This document shows positions 51,055-59,946 of a stretch of DNA of 64,000 nt, piece by piece. The notes under the pieces are model-generated. The model saw nothing but the letters and a program-made list of their open reading frames with translations. It did not search any database and was not told where the DNA came from. Numbering within the stretch: position 1 is the first letter of the stretch; every line of letters starts with the position of its first letter. Made by a program: the position numbers and the translations under genes. Origin of the DNA: Photobacterium gaetbulicola Gung47 (GTDB taxonomy: Bacteria; Pseudomonadota; Gammaproteobacteria; Enterobacterales; Vibrionaceae); NCBI GenBank assembly GCA_000940995.1, contig CP005974.1:1798001-1862000 (forward strand), written 5' to 3'.

Positions 51055-52887
51055 TTAGACCTCGTGATCATCAGCTGTCGGCTCTATCACAGCGCGATTC
51101 TTGCCCTCTTGCTTTGCCTGGTAGAGTAGCCTGTCGGCAACGGCATAAGATTTTTGCGGCAGGGAAGTGCAGCGACTGACACCGATACTGGTCGAAACTA
51201 CCACTGAGGTAATGCCATTTGTATAAGGGTGACGTTCAAGCTGCGATAGCAGCTGATGGGTGATTTTCTCGATTTCTAGTCGAGGTACATCTGCCATCCA
51301 GACGGCAAACTCCTCGCCACCAATACGGCCAAACAGGCAATTCGCAGGCAAAACAGCCTGACAAGTCGCCGTGAAATGCTTGAGGATATTATCGCCTTCG
51401 ATGTGACCGTACGCATCGTTAATAAGCTTGAAGTTGTCGATATCCATAATCAGCAACCAACCGTCTTGCTCTCTACATTTTTCATCAAGCTGCTGCCAAA
51501 AATAACGGCGGTTGGCAATTCCCGTGAGGCCGTCGAAGTAGGCCATCTGTTGCAGTTTGGTATTGGCAGTGCTAAGCGCTTGAGTTCGTTCTTTTACTCG
51601 TGCTTCAAGCTCTTGGTTTTGACGTTCTAAGAGGGCATTGAGGCGTTTGGTCTCCTGCTGTTGGCTATCGAGTTCATGAATGGTCAACTCGAGATTTCGC
51701 TGCATCTTATTGAACGATTTGGCCAGTGTCCCTAATTCGTCATCCCGGGTGATGGTAATCTGGCTTCCCCATCGTCCCTTGCTGATTTGCTCTGCCGCTT
51801 GGGTCAGGGCTTGAATTGGTTGATGGAGCTGCCAGGCAGCTTTCTTGCCGAGCAGGATGGCAACGAGCACTAAGACGGCGGTCAATAGGATCGCGGCTCG
51901 CTGGGAGGCACCGAGTTCAGGGGCAAAGTCAGTCAATGGGGAATAGAAGGCAATTTTGACAAGGTGATCTTGGCCGATATTGTAGTCGCTGATAAATCCA
52001 GCCCATTGTTCACCATTGTGGTCAACCAGCAGCAAGCTGTTGCCTTTGTTGCTATCTGCTTTGATCAGGCTATCAAGGATTGGGGCGGTGGATTGGTTGA
52101 TGGCAGGAAGCTCACCGTTGCTCGGTGTATGAGCGGGAGAGGTACTGGCAAGAATAGCTTGGTTTTTATCGTACAGCACGACATCACCATGCTGGCTCAG
52201 TTTGCTCTTGTTCAGTTCATGCACAACCGTGTTGAGTGTTAAATCCAGTCCCCAGACACCTAACAGTTTGCCGCTATCATCGCGTTGCGCCTGCGACAAT
52301 GTAATACCTAGCAGGGTTGGGTCAAAGGCACTGGCGTAAATGTTGCTCCAGACCGGCTCATTGCTGTCGATGGCATTTTGAAACCATGCTTTTTCTAGGG
52401 CATCGAAGTTTGTTGTTGTTTCGAGTAGCTGGCCTTTGTGACCATCGTGATCGGAGGAAAAACGATTCAAGTTACCAGCTTGATTAGAATCAGTTTCAAT
52501 CAGGAAATACTGGTTATTTTCTTGATGGCCCATAGAGAGCAATCCACCGTCGACATTCGCGAAATAGAAATAATCGATTTCATTGTGGTGGTTTAACACG
52601 GTTAGTAGATGGTTGAGCAATGTTTCCCGGTTTTGCACCTTGCTGTTGAGGGCTTTCTGAATACGGTCCTGATGCTGATAGACTTGGTGCGCATCAGTGA
52701 AAAATTCCCTGAGATGGGAAATTACCCCTTGGCTGGCATGTTTGTAGATGTGCTCAATCGTCAGGTGGACAACACGCTCGGTACTGTTGTGCCAGAGCAA
52801 GCCGATAGGCAGCGCCGTTAGGACAACCAACAACGCCATCAACACCTGAATTTGCAAATTAAGATTTTTTCTTAGGTGTCTTAGCAT
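51055..52887 (-). CDS. Diguanylate cyclase with dCache-like sensor and HAMP domain
   Basis: Membrane protein of 610 aa. It has an N-terminal helix (about residues 13-31), a periplasmic Cache-type sensor (about 35-325, with WFQNAIDSNEPVWSNIY), a second helix (about 333-350) and HAMP (about 352-405). A coiled coil (about 405-445) leads to GGDEF (about 450-605). The active-site motif is RIGGEEF, so c-di-GMP synthesis is expected. The ligand is unknown. It is divergent from ribE and next to norM but shares no operon with them. Confidence 0.92.
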   Translation of the reverse strand: MLRHLRKNLNLQIQVLMALLVVLTALPIGLLWHNSTERVVHLTIEHIYKHASQGVISHLREFFTDAHQVYQHQDRIQKALNSKVQNRETLLNHLLTVLNHHNEIDYFYFANVDGGLLSMGHQENNQYFLIETDSNQAGNLNRFSSDHDGHKGQLLETTTNFDALEKAWFQNAIDSNEPVWSNIYASAFDPTLLGITLSQAQRDDSGKLLGVWGLDLTLNTVVHELNKSKLSQHGDVVLYDKNQAILASTSPAHTPSNGELPAINQSTAPILDSLIKADSNKGNSLLLVDHNGEQWAGFISDYNIGQDHLVKIAFYSPLTDFAPELGASQRAAILLTAVLVLVAILLGKKAAWQLHQPIQALTQAAEQISKGRWGSQITITRDDELGTLAKSFNKMQRNLELTIHELDSQQQETKRLNALLERQNQELEARVKERTQALSTANTKLQQMAYFDGLTGIANRRYFWQQLDEKCREQDGWLLIMDIDNFKLINDAYGHIEGDNILKHFTATCQAVLPANCLFGRIGGEEFAVWMADVPRLEIEKITHQLLSQLERHPYTNGITSVVVSTSIGVSRCTSLPQKSYAVADRLLYQAKQEGKNRAVIEPTADDHEV

Positions 52888-53035
52888 GCGGAGTCCAACT
52901 TAGTACATTTTGCTGTAACCTTCTAAATATGTGCTGAGGATATAGGGTTAAGCCTGATAGTGCAATTTTGCTTGCTTTTTACACGGCCGATTTATTGTTA
53001 ACATACTGAAAGTTATCTGATCATCAGGAGTCGAT

Positions 53036-53650
53036 ATGTTTACCGGAATTGTTCAGGGTACAGCACAAGTTATTGCTATCGAAAAAAAAGAAGCGTTTCA
53101 AACTCATGTTGTCCGATTATTCGGCAAGATGCGGGAGGGGTTGGAAATCGGTGCTTCAGTTGCCCATAACGGTTGTTGCCTGACGGTCACGAAACTGGAA
53201 GGGGATAATGTTTCTTTTGATCTGATGCAGGAAACACTGGCTGTGACTAACCTCGGCGAACTCAGCGCCGGTGATAGTGTGAATATTGAACGGGCGGCCA
53301 AGTTTGGTGATGAAATTGGCGGTCACTCAATGTCGGGGCACATCAATGCGGTAACAACGATCGTTGACATTGAAGTATCGCCAAACAATACAACTATTTG
53401 GTTCGAAATCCCCGAATCCTACAATAAATATATCTTGCGCAAGGGATACATTGGTTTGGATGGCTGCTCGTTGACGATAGGTACGGTAGCTGAGGATCGT
53501 TTCTGTGTGCATTTGATCCCTGAAACCTTGCAACGAACCCTATTTGGTGTGAAGAAAGTCGGTGCTAAAGTCAATATCGAAATCGATCCTCAAACCCAAG
53601 CCATAGTCGATACGGTTGAAAGGGTATTGGCTGAAAAAGGCTTAGGATAA
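53036..53650 (+). CDS. ribE: Riboflavin synthase, alpha subunit type
   Basis: Cytoplasmic enzyme of 204 aa that turns two 6,7-dimethyl-8-ribityllumazines into riboflavin. It has two lumazine-binding repeats: residues 1-97 with MFTGIVQG and VAHNGCCLTV, and 98-195 with GGHSMSGH, YIGLDGCSLTIG and FCVHLIPETL. The key features of true synthases are present, unlike the related lumazine proteins of luminous bacteria. The chain is a little shorter than the E. coli protein (213 aa). AGGAG precedes the ATG. It stands alone, apart from other rib genes, and I see no FMN riboswitch in the 148-bp leader. Confidence 0.94.
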   Translation: MFTGIVQGTAQVIAIEKKEAFQTHVVRLFGKMREGLEIGASVAHNGCCLTVTKLEGDNVSFDLMQETLAVTNLGELSAGDSVNIERAAKFGDEIGGHSMSGHINAVTTIVDIEVSPNNTTIWFEIPESYNKYILRKGYIGLDGCSLTIGTVAEDRFCVHLIPETLQRTLFGVKKVGAKVNIEIDPQTQAIVDTVERVLAEKGLG

Positions 53651-53668
53651 TTGACTCAAGTAAAATAG

Positions 53669-53695
53669 AAACCCCTACGGTTCAGTAGGGGGTTT
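53669..53695 (+). terminator. Hairpin after ribE
   Basis: AAACCCCTAC and GTAGGGGGTTT pair over 10 bp (one extra G) around GGTTCA. Probable bidirectional terminator between ribE and the CPXCG gene. Confidence 0.7.
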
Positions 53696-53731
53696 GAATA
53701 TCGGATACGGCATCTAATAACAGCCAATGGA

Positions 53732-53935
53732 CTAGAAAATCTGCTCATCATCGGCATCGACAAATAAGTTGATGGTCTTATGTAGCTCATCAACTTGCAT
53801 ATTTAGATGGATGGCGTGGCAGCAGGCAGGACAGTCATCATAGAACTCTTGGCTGCCGGCACTGGCATCAAGAGTAATAGGGATGTTGTGGCCACAGTGT
53901 GGGCATACTACTGTCTGCTCTGTGTAATTCTTCAT
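53732..53935 (-). CDS. CPXCG-motif cysteine-rich protein
   Basis: Protein of 67 aa with two cysteine pairs, CPHCG (about residues 11-15) and CPACC (about 35-39), probably one zinc site. The C-terminal half is acidic (DELHKTINLFVDADDEQIF). This matches the small CPXCG family common in Vibrio and relatives, of unknown function. GGAG lies upstream of the ATG. Single gene. Confidence 0.9.
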   Translation of the reverse strand: MKNYTEQTVVCPHCGHNIPITLDASAGSQEFYDDCPACCHAIHLNMQVDELHKTINLFVDADDEQIF

Positions 53936-54211
53936 AGTGTACTCCTTGCAAACTTAAGCCAAGAATTAGCATCCAAGTTGCAATAATTCCCGAGAACGCG
54001 ACTGGTTCAGTTCAATGATTTAACTTTAGCGTTAAGCATTCGTTTTCGCCTCAAATTATCTATAAAGTTTGAACTCACAGAAAGTTATGACAAAGAAGAG
54101 AGTTGCAGCGATCAGATATTAAAAAAAGACTGGACGTATAAATTTCTGTTTATATTGGTGAAATAAATATTAGGTCAGAAATGGCACATTTTGCGAGTGC
54201 AAGGACAGAGT

Positions 54212-54251
54212 AAAAAGGTGTAAACAATATCATGGTTACATTTACACCTTT
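54212..54251 (-). terminator. Intrinsic terminator downstream of the phosphatase remnant
   Basis: AAAGGTGTAAA and TTTACACCTTT are perfect 11-bp inverted copies. Read leftward the stem ends in TTTTT. Kept although the gene it served is truncated. The rest of the 53936-54268 gap shows no gene. Confidence 0.82.
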
Positions 54252-54268
54252 GTATCTAAGCAACGGTA

Positions 54269-54495
54269 TCAGATGATTGCAATTAATTGCTTATTTACTT
54301 CGGGTAACGAGTTAAGTTTGCGGTTGGCAGTTGACCAGCGTGGACCATTGGCATATACGGCATCAGGGACGGCCACCCTTTTCATTTGGGCCGCTTTCGC
54401 GGCCAGCAGGCCGGTTACCGAGTCCTTGACGGCAATAAATGACTGTGGGCTAACACCGAGCACATCAGCAGCGTTGATGGCGAGAATAATTGGGC
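54269..54495 (-). pseudogene. C-terminal stub of an HxpB/YniC-like HAD sugar phosphatase
   Basis: The leftward frame ending at TGA 54269-54271 encodes about 75 residues: INAADVLGVSPQSFIAVKDS, then GLLAAKAAQMKRVAVPDA, then a short tail. This matches the C-terminal third of HAD-family hexitol/2-deoxyglucose-6-phosphate phosphatases (E. coli YniC: CVALEDSVNGMIASKAARM). The upstream two thirds, with the nucleophile D-x-D motif, are missing. Homology ends at the 3' end of the fructosamine kinase gene. A GTG at 54463 could start a 64-aa product but no activity is possible. Confidence 0.7.
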
Positions 54496-55359
54496 CTATT
54501 TCAGCCCTAGCTCTTCCATCATATGTTCTGCCTGGGTGATGTAGCTACCGCCGAACAGGTTGCAGTGGTTGAGCACATGGTAAAGGTTGTAGAGCGTTTT
54601 GCGCTTTTCATAGCCGTCTTCCAGCGGCCAGACAGACTGGTATCCTTCGTAGAAGCTGGGTGGGAACCCACCAAACAGTTCGGTCATAGCGATATCACAT
54701 TCACGATCCCCCCAATAGCTGGCAGGATCATAGATGATCGGGCCAGTCACGGTAACGGCGGTATTGCCATGCCAGAGATCGCCATGCAGCAACGAGGGCT
54801 TGGGTTGGTGGTGTACCAGAAGATCGATTACTTTACTGGTGATCGTATCGATATTGCCAAAATCGATGCCTTTTTCCGAACAAAGCTGCAATTGCCAGGC
54901 AATGCGTTGTTCAGCGAAGAAGCGGCACCATTTGCGGCACCATTGGTTGGGCTGCGGGGTCAAGCCAATGTAGTTATCGAGGTCAAAGCCATACTCCCCC
55001 TGTTCGCCCCAGGCATGCATCCGAGCCAACTGCTCCCCAAGCGTATAGGCAGATTGGTTATCGATCACTTTCGTCGGCAGGTAGTTGAGGACAATAAAAG
55101 CCCGGTCTTTGGATGTGCCGAGGTGGATAAACTGGGGTACTTGGATACAGTCGGTTTCGTTGAGTAGCCTCAGGCTCTCCGCTTCTGTCTCGAACATGAC
55201 AAGCCGTTCGCGATCGTTGAGCTTGACGAAGTAACGGTCGGTACCGTCTCCGATGCAGTAGCATTCATTAATGTCACCGCCTTCAAGTACTTCCTTTTCG
55301 CTGATTTTGAATGGTCTATCCAATACCTCAGAAAGTTGGTGAGAAATTGCTTGCCACAT
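54496..55359 (-). CDS. Fructosamine kinase family protein (ketosamine-3-kinase, YniA-like)
   Basis: Cytoplasmic kinase of 287 aa that phosphorylates protein-bound or free ketosamines so that glycation can be reversed. It has the aminoglycoside-phosphotransferase-like fold: DRYFVKLNDRERLVMFETEA (ATP-binding lysine), the catalytic loop LLHGDLWHGN (about residues 190-199) and the metal-binding IYDPASYWGDRECDIAM. The end (AEHMMEELGLK) is normal for the family, so this gene is intact although its neighbour is truncated. ATG 55359 has GGAG at a good distance; a GTG at 55371 is in frame. Confidence 0.9.
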   Translation of the reverse strand: MWQAISHQLSEVLDRPFKISEKEVLEGGDINECYCIGDGTDRYFVKLNDRERLVMFETEAESLRLLNETDCIQVPQFIHLGTSKDRAFIVLNYLPTKVIDNQSAYTLGEQLARMHAWGEQGEYGFDLDNYIGLTPQPNQWCRKWCRFFAEQRIAWQLQLCSEKGIDFGNIDTITSKVIDLLVHHQPKPSLLHGDLWHGNTAVTVTGPIIYDPASYWGDRECDIAMTELFGGFPPSFYEGYQSVWPLEDGYEKRKTLYNLYHVLNHCNLFGGSYITQAEHMMEELGLK

Positions 55360-55619
55360 AGCATCCTCCACGAAACATCAATTTGCAGTTGGGCTTATTG
55401 CCTCTTCAACATAGTAGTCTATTTATTGAGCTAATAACTGGGTATTTATCAAGGTTTTAATGTTCTCAGACGAAAAAGAATGCGATTTTGTACGGGAAGC
55501 GCACGTATTCCCTGCATAACAGGATAGAAAAAGTGCAAGTAATGAATAGTCTACTGGCCGCAGTATGAAAAGTAAGCCGGCAGTGTTTGCCAGCTTAAAA
55601 TAGGATAGCGGCAAGTTGG

Positions 55620-57152
55620 TTACAGGCTCGGAAGCAGTTGCGAAGGCATTAGGCTGTTGTAATGCGCTTCCAATAGTAGCTCATTGGCTTTTTCGATATC
55701 CGGAGCGAAGTAGCGATCCTTGTCGTAGAAGCTCACCCGGGCGCGAAGCATTTCCTTGGCTTGCTCAATACGCTCTGAACTGCGGTTTGGCGTGCGGAAA
55801 TCCAAGCCTTGTGCCGCGGCAAGAAGCTCGACAGCCAAAATCCCGCGGGTATTTTCTGCCATGTCTTTGAGCCTGCGGCCGGCAAAGGTGGCCATCGAGA
55901 CATGATCCTCCTGATTGGCCGAGGTAGGCAAACTATCGACCGAAGCCGGATGGGCAAGGGTCTTGTTCTCGCTGGCCAGTGCAGCTGAAGTGACCTGCGC
56001 TATCATAAAACCGGAGTTTACCCCGCCGTTATCCACCAAGAATGGCGGCAGTTTGCTGAGCCCGCTATCGATCAACAGGGCCATACGACGCTCCGACAGG
56101 CTGCCAATTTCGGCAATGGCCAGCGCAAGGTTATCAGCTGCCATGGCAACCGGCTCTGCATGAAAGTTACCACCGGAAATGATGTCGCCATCATCAGCGA
56201 ATACCAGTGGGTTGTCAGAAACGGCATTGGCTTCGATTTCCAGAATATCCGCAGAATGGCGGATCTGCTGCAGGCAAGCCCCCATCACCTGAGGCTGGCA
56301 GCGAAGCGAGTAGGGGTCTTGGACTTTTTCGCACTGCTGGTGAGATAAGCCAATCTCGCTTTCTTTGTCTAGCAAATGGCGGTAGGCCATCGCGGCATCA
56401 ATCTGGCTGCGGTGACCACGAACGCGGTGGATACGTGGGTCAAACGGACGGCGGCTACCAAGTGCAGCATCAACCGACATTGCACCACAGACGGTGCCCG
56501 AGGCATACAGATCTTCTGCGGCAAACAAGCCTTCCAGCGCAAATGCGGTGGACGCTTGTGTGCCATTGAGCAGTGCGAGACCTTCTTTCGGGGCCAAAGT
56601 GATAGGCTCTAAGCCAGCAATCTTCAATGCTGCCGCGCCGCTGATAACCTCGCCATTGTGACGAGCTTGTCCTTCACCCAATAGTACCGTGCTCATATGT
56701 GCCAACGGGGCAAGATCCCCCGATGCACCAACCGATCCTTTCTGTGGGATGCAAGGGTAGACTTCGGCATTGACCAGGGTGATGAGCGCATCAACCACCT
56801 TGGGGCGGATCCCCGAGTAACCGCGGGCAAGGCTATTGATCTTCAGTGCCATCATCAGCCTGACCGTATGATCTTCCATGAACTGACCAATGCCAGCGGC
56901 ATGGGAAAGAACAATACTGCGCTGCAGAGTTTCCAAATCTTCAACGGCGATACGGGTATTGGCGAGCAAACCAAAGCCCGTATTGATGCCATAAACGACT
57001 TTGTCTTCTGCGATCACCTGCTCAACGGCCTGGGTACTGGCTAACATGTCATCATAAGCTGCACTATTGAGTGACAGGGTCACCTTGTGGCGGCTGATGT
57101 GTCGCAGTTGCTTGAGAGACAGTTTCCCTGGATTGATTTCAATTTGGTACAT
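55620..57152 (-). CDS. hutH: Histidine ammonia-lyase
   Basis: First enzyme of histidine catabolism (histidine to urocanate plus ammonia), 510 aa. The self-made MIO cofactor motif Ala-Ser-Gly is at residues 143-145 in GSVGASGDLAPLAHM, and the family segment YGINTGFGLLANTRI lies near residue 54. AGGA precedes the ATG. It is the last gene of hutI-hutG-hutU-hutH, 11 nt after hutU. The 260-bp gap downstream, up to the kinase gene, shows nothing convincing. Confidence 0.96.
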   Translation of the reverse strand: MYQIEINPGKLSLKQLRHISRHKVTLSLNSAAYDDMLASTQAVEQVIAEDKVVYGINTGFGLLANTRIAVEDLETLQRSIVLSHAAGIGQFMEDHTVRLMMALKINSLARGYSGIRPKVVDALITLVNAEVYPCIPQKGSVGASGDLAPLAHMSTVLLGEGQARHNGEVISGAAALKIAGLEPITLAPKEGLALLNGTQASTAFALEGLFAAEDLYASGTVCGAMSVDAALGSRRPFDPRIHRVRGHRSQIDAAMAYRHLLDKESEIGLSHQQCEKVQDPYSLRCQPQVMGACLQQIRHSADILEIEANAVSDNPLVFADDGDIISGGNFHAEPVAMAADNLALAIAEIGSLSERRMALLIDSGLSKLPPFLVDNGGVNSGFMIAQVTSAALASENKTLAHPASVDSLPTSANQEDHVSMATFAGRRLKDMAENTRGILAVELLAAAQGLDFRTPNRSSERIEQAKEMLRARVSFYDKDRYFAPDIEKANELLLEAHYNSLMPSQLLPSL

Positions 57153-57163
57153 ACAACGTCCTG

Positions 57164-58855
57164 TTACTTCTGAGTTGATGGGATCATCGGCAAGTCAAGG
57201 CCTTGCTCTTCGGCGCAGTTAACCGCAATGTCGTAACCGGCATCAGCGTGGCGCATCACACCGGTCGCTGGGTCATTGCGCAGCACACGGCCAACGCGTT
57301 CAGCAGCTTCATCGGTTCCGTCACACACAATGACCATGCCTGAGTGCTGCGAGAAGCCCATACCCACGCCACCACCATGGTGTAGTGAGACCCAAGTCGC
57401 GCCAGATGCGGTATTCAGTAGGGCATTAAGTAGTGGCCAGTCTGACACAGCGTCGGAGCCGTCCATCATGCCTTCGGTTTCACGGTTAGGGCTGGCAACA
57501 GAGCCAGAATCGAGGTGGTCTCGACCAATGACAATCGGTGCTTTCAGTTCACCGTTCTTGACCATTTCGTTGAACGCTTGGCCCAAGCGAGCGCGATCCT
57601 TCAAGCCAACCCAACAGATACGTGCTGGTAAACCTTGGAACTGGATACGGTCACGAGCCATATCGAGCCAATTGTGCAGGTGAGGGTTGTCAGGGATCAG
57701 CTCTTTCACTTTTTGATCGGTCTTGTAGATATCTTCCGGATCGCCAGAAAGCGCAGCCCAGCGGAAAGGACCTACACCTTCGCAGAAGAGAGGGCGGATA
57801 TAGGCTGGAACAAAGCCCGGGAAGTCGAAAGCATTCTCCACGCCGACTTCAAATGCCATTTGGCGGATGTTATTACCGTAATCAACGGTGGCAGAGCCGG
57901 CTTTTTGAAGGGCTAGCATCGCTTCGACTTGAACAGCCATCGACGCTTTGGCAGCTTTTACGACCTCAGCTTCGTCGCTCAGGCGCATCTCGGCAGCATG
58001 CGCCATGGTCCAGCCTTGTGGTAGGTAACCATTTAACGGGTCGTGGGCAGAGGTTTGGTCGGTGGTGCAATCAGGCACGATGCCACGGCGAACAATTTCA
58101 GGGAACACATCGGCGGCATTGCCAAGCAGACCAACAGAGACAGGCTTTCCGGTTTGTTTGGCTTCTTCGATAATCGCCAACGCTTCATCAAGAGAAGTCG
58201 CCTTGCAATCTACATAGCCGGTACGTAGGCGGTAGTCGATGCGGCTCTCATCACATTCAACGGCAATCATTGAGAAGCCGGCCATGGTGGCCGCCAACGG
58301 CTGAGCGCCCCCCATTCCGCCCAAGCCTCCCGTTAGGATCCAACGACCAGAACTGTCTCCACCGAAGTGCTGTTTTGCCATGGCAACAAAGGTTTCATAA
58401 GTCCCTTGCACGATGCCCTGAGAGCCGATATAGATCCAGCTGCCTGCGGTCATTTGGCCGTACATCATCAAGCCTTCCTTATCGAGCTCGTTGAAATGCT
58501 CCCAGTTAGCCCAGTGCGGAACCAAGTTTGAGTTGGCAATCAATACCCGCGGCGCGTTAGTGTGGGTTTTGAATACACCGACAGGCTTGCCGGATTGAAC
58601 CAGCAAGGTTTCATCTTCTTCAAGGCGCTTTAGCACCTCGACAATTTTGTCATAGCACTGCCAGTTCCTTGCAGCACGACCAATGCCGCCATATACCACC
58701 AAAGCGTGTGGGTGTTCCGCAACATCGGGATGCAGGTTGTTCATCAACATCCGAAGTGGGGCTTCGGTTAACCATGACTTGGCATTTAGCGTTGTGCCCG
58801 TCGGGGCAATAATGGTACGGCTTTCGTCCAAGCGAGGTTGGGTATCTTGTGTCAT
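57164..58855 (-). CDS. hutU: Urocanate hydratase
   Basis: Second step of histidine breakdown, adding water to urocanate with tightly bound NAD+. It is 563 aa, the usual length. Typical blocks are VYGGIGRAARNWQ near residue 53, GGLGGMGGAQPLAATMAG (about 175-192) and the C-terminal WVSLHHGGGVGMGFSQHSGM. A strong AAGGAGAG precedes the ATG. It is followed by hutH after 11 nt and preceded by hutG after 55 nt. Confidence 0.97.
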   Translation of the reverse strand: MTQDTQPRLDESRTIIAPTGTTLNAKSWLTEAPLRMLMNNLHPDVAEHPHALVVYGGIGRAARNWQCYDKIVEVLKRLEEDETLLVQSGKPVGVFKTHTNAPRVLIANSNLVPHWANWEHFNELDKEGLMMYGQMTAGSWIYIGSQGIVQGTYETFVAMAKQHFGGDSSGRWILTGGLGGMGGAQPLAATMAGFSMIAVECDESRIDYRLRTGYVDCKATSLDEALAIIEEAKQTGKPVSVGLLGNAADVFPEIVRRGIVPDCTTDQTSAHDPLNGYLPQGWTMAHAAEMRLSDEAEVVKAAKASMAVQVEAMLALQKAGSATVDYGNNIRQMAFEVGVENAFDFPGFVPAYIRPLFCEGVGPFRWAALSGDPEDIYKTDQKVKELIPDNPHLHNWLDMARDRIQFQGLPARICWVGLKDRARLGQAFNEMVKNGELKAPIVIGRDHLDSGSVASPNRETEGMMDGSDAVSDWPLLNALLNTASGATWVSLHHGGGVGMGFSQHSGMVIVCDGTDEAAERVGRVLRNDPATGVMRHADAGYDIAVNCAEEQGLDLPMIPSTQK

Positions 58856-58910
58856 GTTGCTCTCCTTGCAATGCTGTCACTGTAATGTTTTATAAAGACA
58901 GCGGCGTTAA

Positions 58911-59936
58911 TTAACGTAGGGCACGGGCGATGGTCCAGGCCAATCGCGCAGCGAGTCGTGCTGTTTGGTTGTCGATATCAAATCTCGGGTTATATTCCGC
59001 CATATCAGCAACCAGAACTTTCTTGTCTCCTGAGGGAGTCTCGGCAGCTAATACGGTATTTATTAATGGCTCAATGATGTCCTGCGGTACACCGCGAGCT
59101 GCGGGTGCGCTGACGCCCGGTGCGGTACTGGCTGGGAACACATCGATATCTATGGTCAGATAGAGGTAATCACATTGGGCGATAAAGTGTTCCAGTGACT
59201 CTATCACCAGTGGTAAGCGCTGGTGGGTGAGTTCACAGTCATCGAAATAAAGTACACCAAGCTTGTCGGCTTTTTTATACAGTGCTTGGGTATTAGCTGC
59301 GCGGCTCAAGCCGAGGCAGGCATAGTTGAACGGCCAGCCTTGCAATTCGCAAAATCGTGCAATTTGCTGGAATGGCGTGCCTGAACTGCCTTGCTCGGCA
59401 GAACCACCTGATGGCGGGTTCCGAAGATCAAAATGGGCATCGAAATTGATGATGCCAATTTTGGGAACCGGAAGTGGGGTGTCTAACTCGTCGGGTTCAA
59501 TAACACTTTCTTGAGCGTGCTGCTTTTGTAGTAGATGACTGCCTATCCCCTGAAAAGTGCCCCAAGCCACCTCGTGACCACCACCGAATACAATCACTTT
59601 GTGTTTCTGGCGCAGTGCTCGGCAAACATCTTCACCTAAGCGTTTTTGAGCCAGCTCTAGGTTGCCATCGTTGCAGGAAATATCGCCGCCATCGTAAACG
59701 GGCTCGGTATGGTGCCAGGCTAGGTTTGCCAGGGCTTTTCGAATCGTGATAGGGGCATCATAGGCACCAGTACGGCCTTTGTTGCGAGAAACACCTTCAT
59801 CACAAGCAAAACCAAGCAGCATAATACCTGCATCATTCACTTCATCCGCAGGCTTGATCACTTCATGCCAACGTAACCCGAGGTTACCATCTTCTGGATC
59901 ACTTCGACCTTGCCAAACACTCATATCTACCGACAT
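58911..59936 (-). CDS. hutG: Formimidoylglutamase
   Basis: Enzyme of 341 aa that splits N-formimidoylglutamate into glutamate and formamide. It belongs to the arginase/ureohydrolase family, with metal ligands in FGGGHEVAWG, NFDAHFDLR and TIDIDVFPAS. I choose ATG 59936, which has AAGGA upstream and matches homologue starts; the frame opens at 59999 inside hutI. The start lies 10 nt past the hutI stop. Confidence 0.95.
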   Translation of the reverse strand: MSVDMSVWQGRSDPEDGNLGLRWHEVIKPADEVNDAGIMLLGFACDEGVSRNKGRTGAYDAPITIRKALANLAWHHTEPVYDGGDISCNDGNLELAQKRLGEDVCRALRQKHKVIVFGGGHEVAWGTFQGIGSHLLQKQHAQESVIEPDELDTPLPVPKIGIINFDAHFDLRNPPSGGSAEQGSSGTPFQQIARFCELQGWPFNYACLGLSRAANTQALYKKADKLGVLYFDDCELTHQRLPLVIESLEHFIAQCDYLYLTIDIDVFPASTAPGVSAPAARGVPQDIIEPLINTVLAAETPSGDKKVLVADMAEYNPRFDIDNQTARLAARLAWTIARALR

Positions 59937-59946
59937 AGGATTATCC

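Noticed and set aside
52888..53035. FMN riboswitch (RFN element) before ribE
   Set aside because: The leader is only about 148 bp and lacks the conserved RFN segments.
53036..53650. Lumazine (antenna) protein of luminous bacteria
   Set aside because: The sequence keeps riboflavin synthase motifs (MFTGIVQG, NGCCLTV, VHLIPETL) and aligns with true synthases far better than with LumP.
55423..55614. 63-codon minus-strand frame downstream of hutH
   Set aside because: No start signal and no recognisable features; probably chance.
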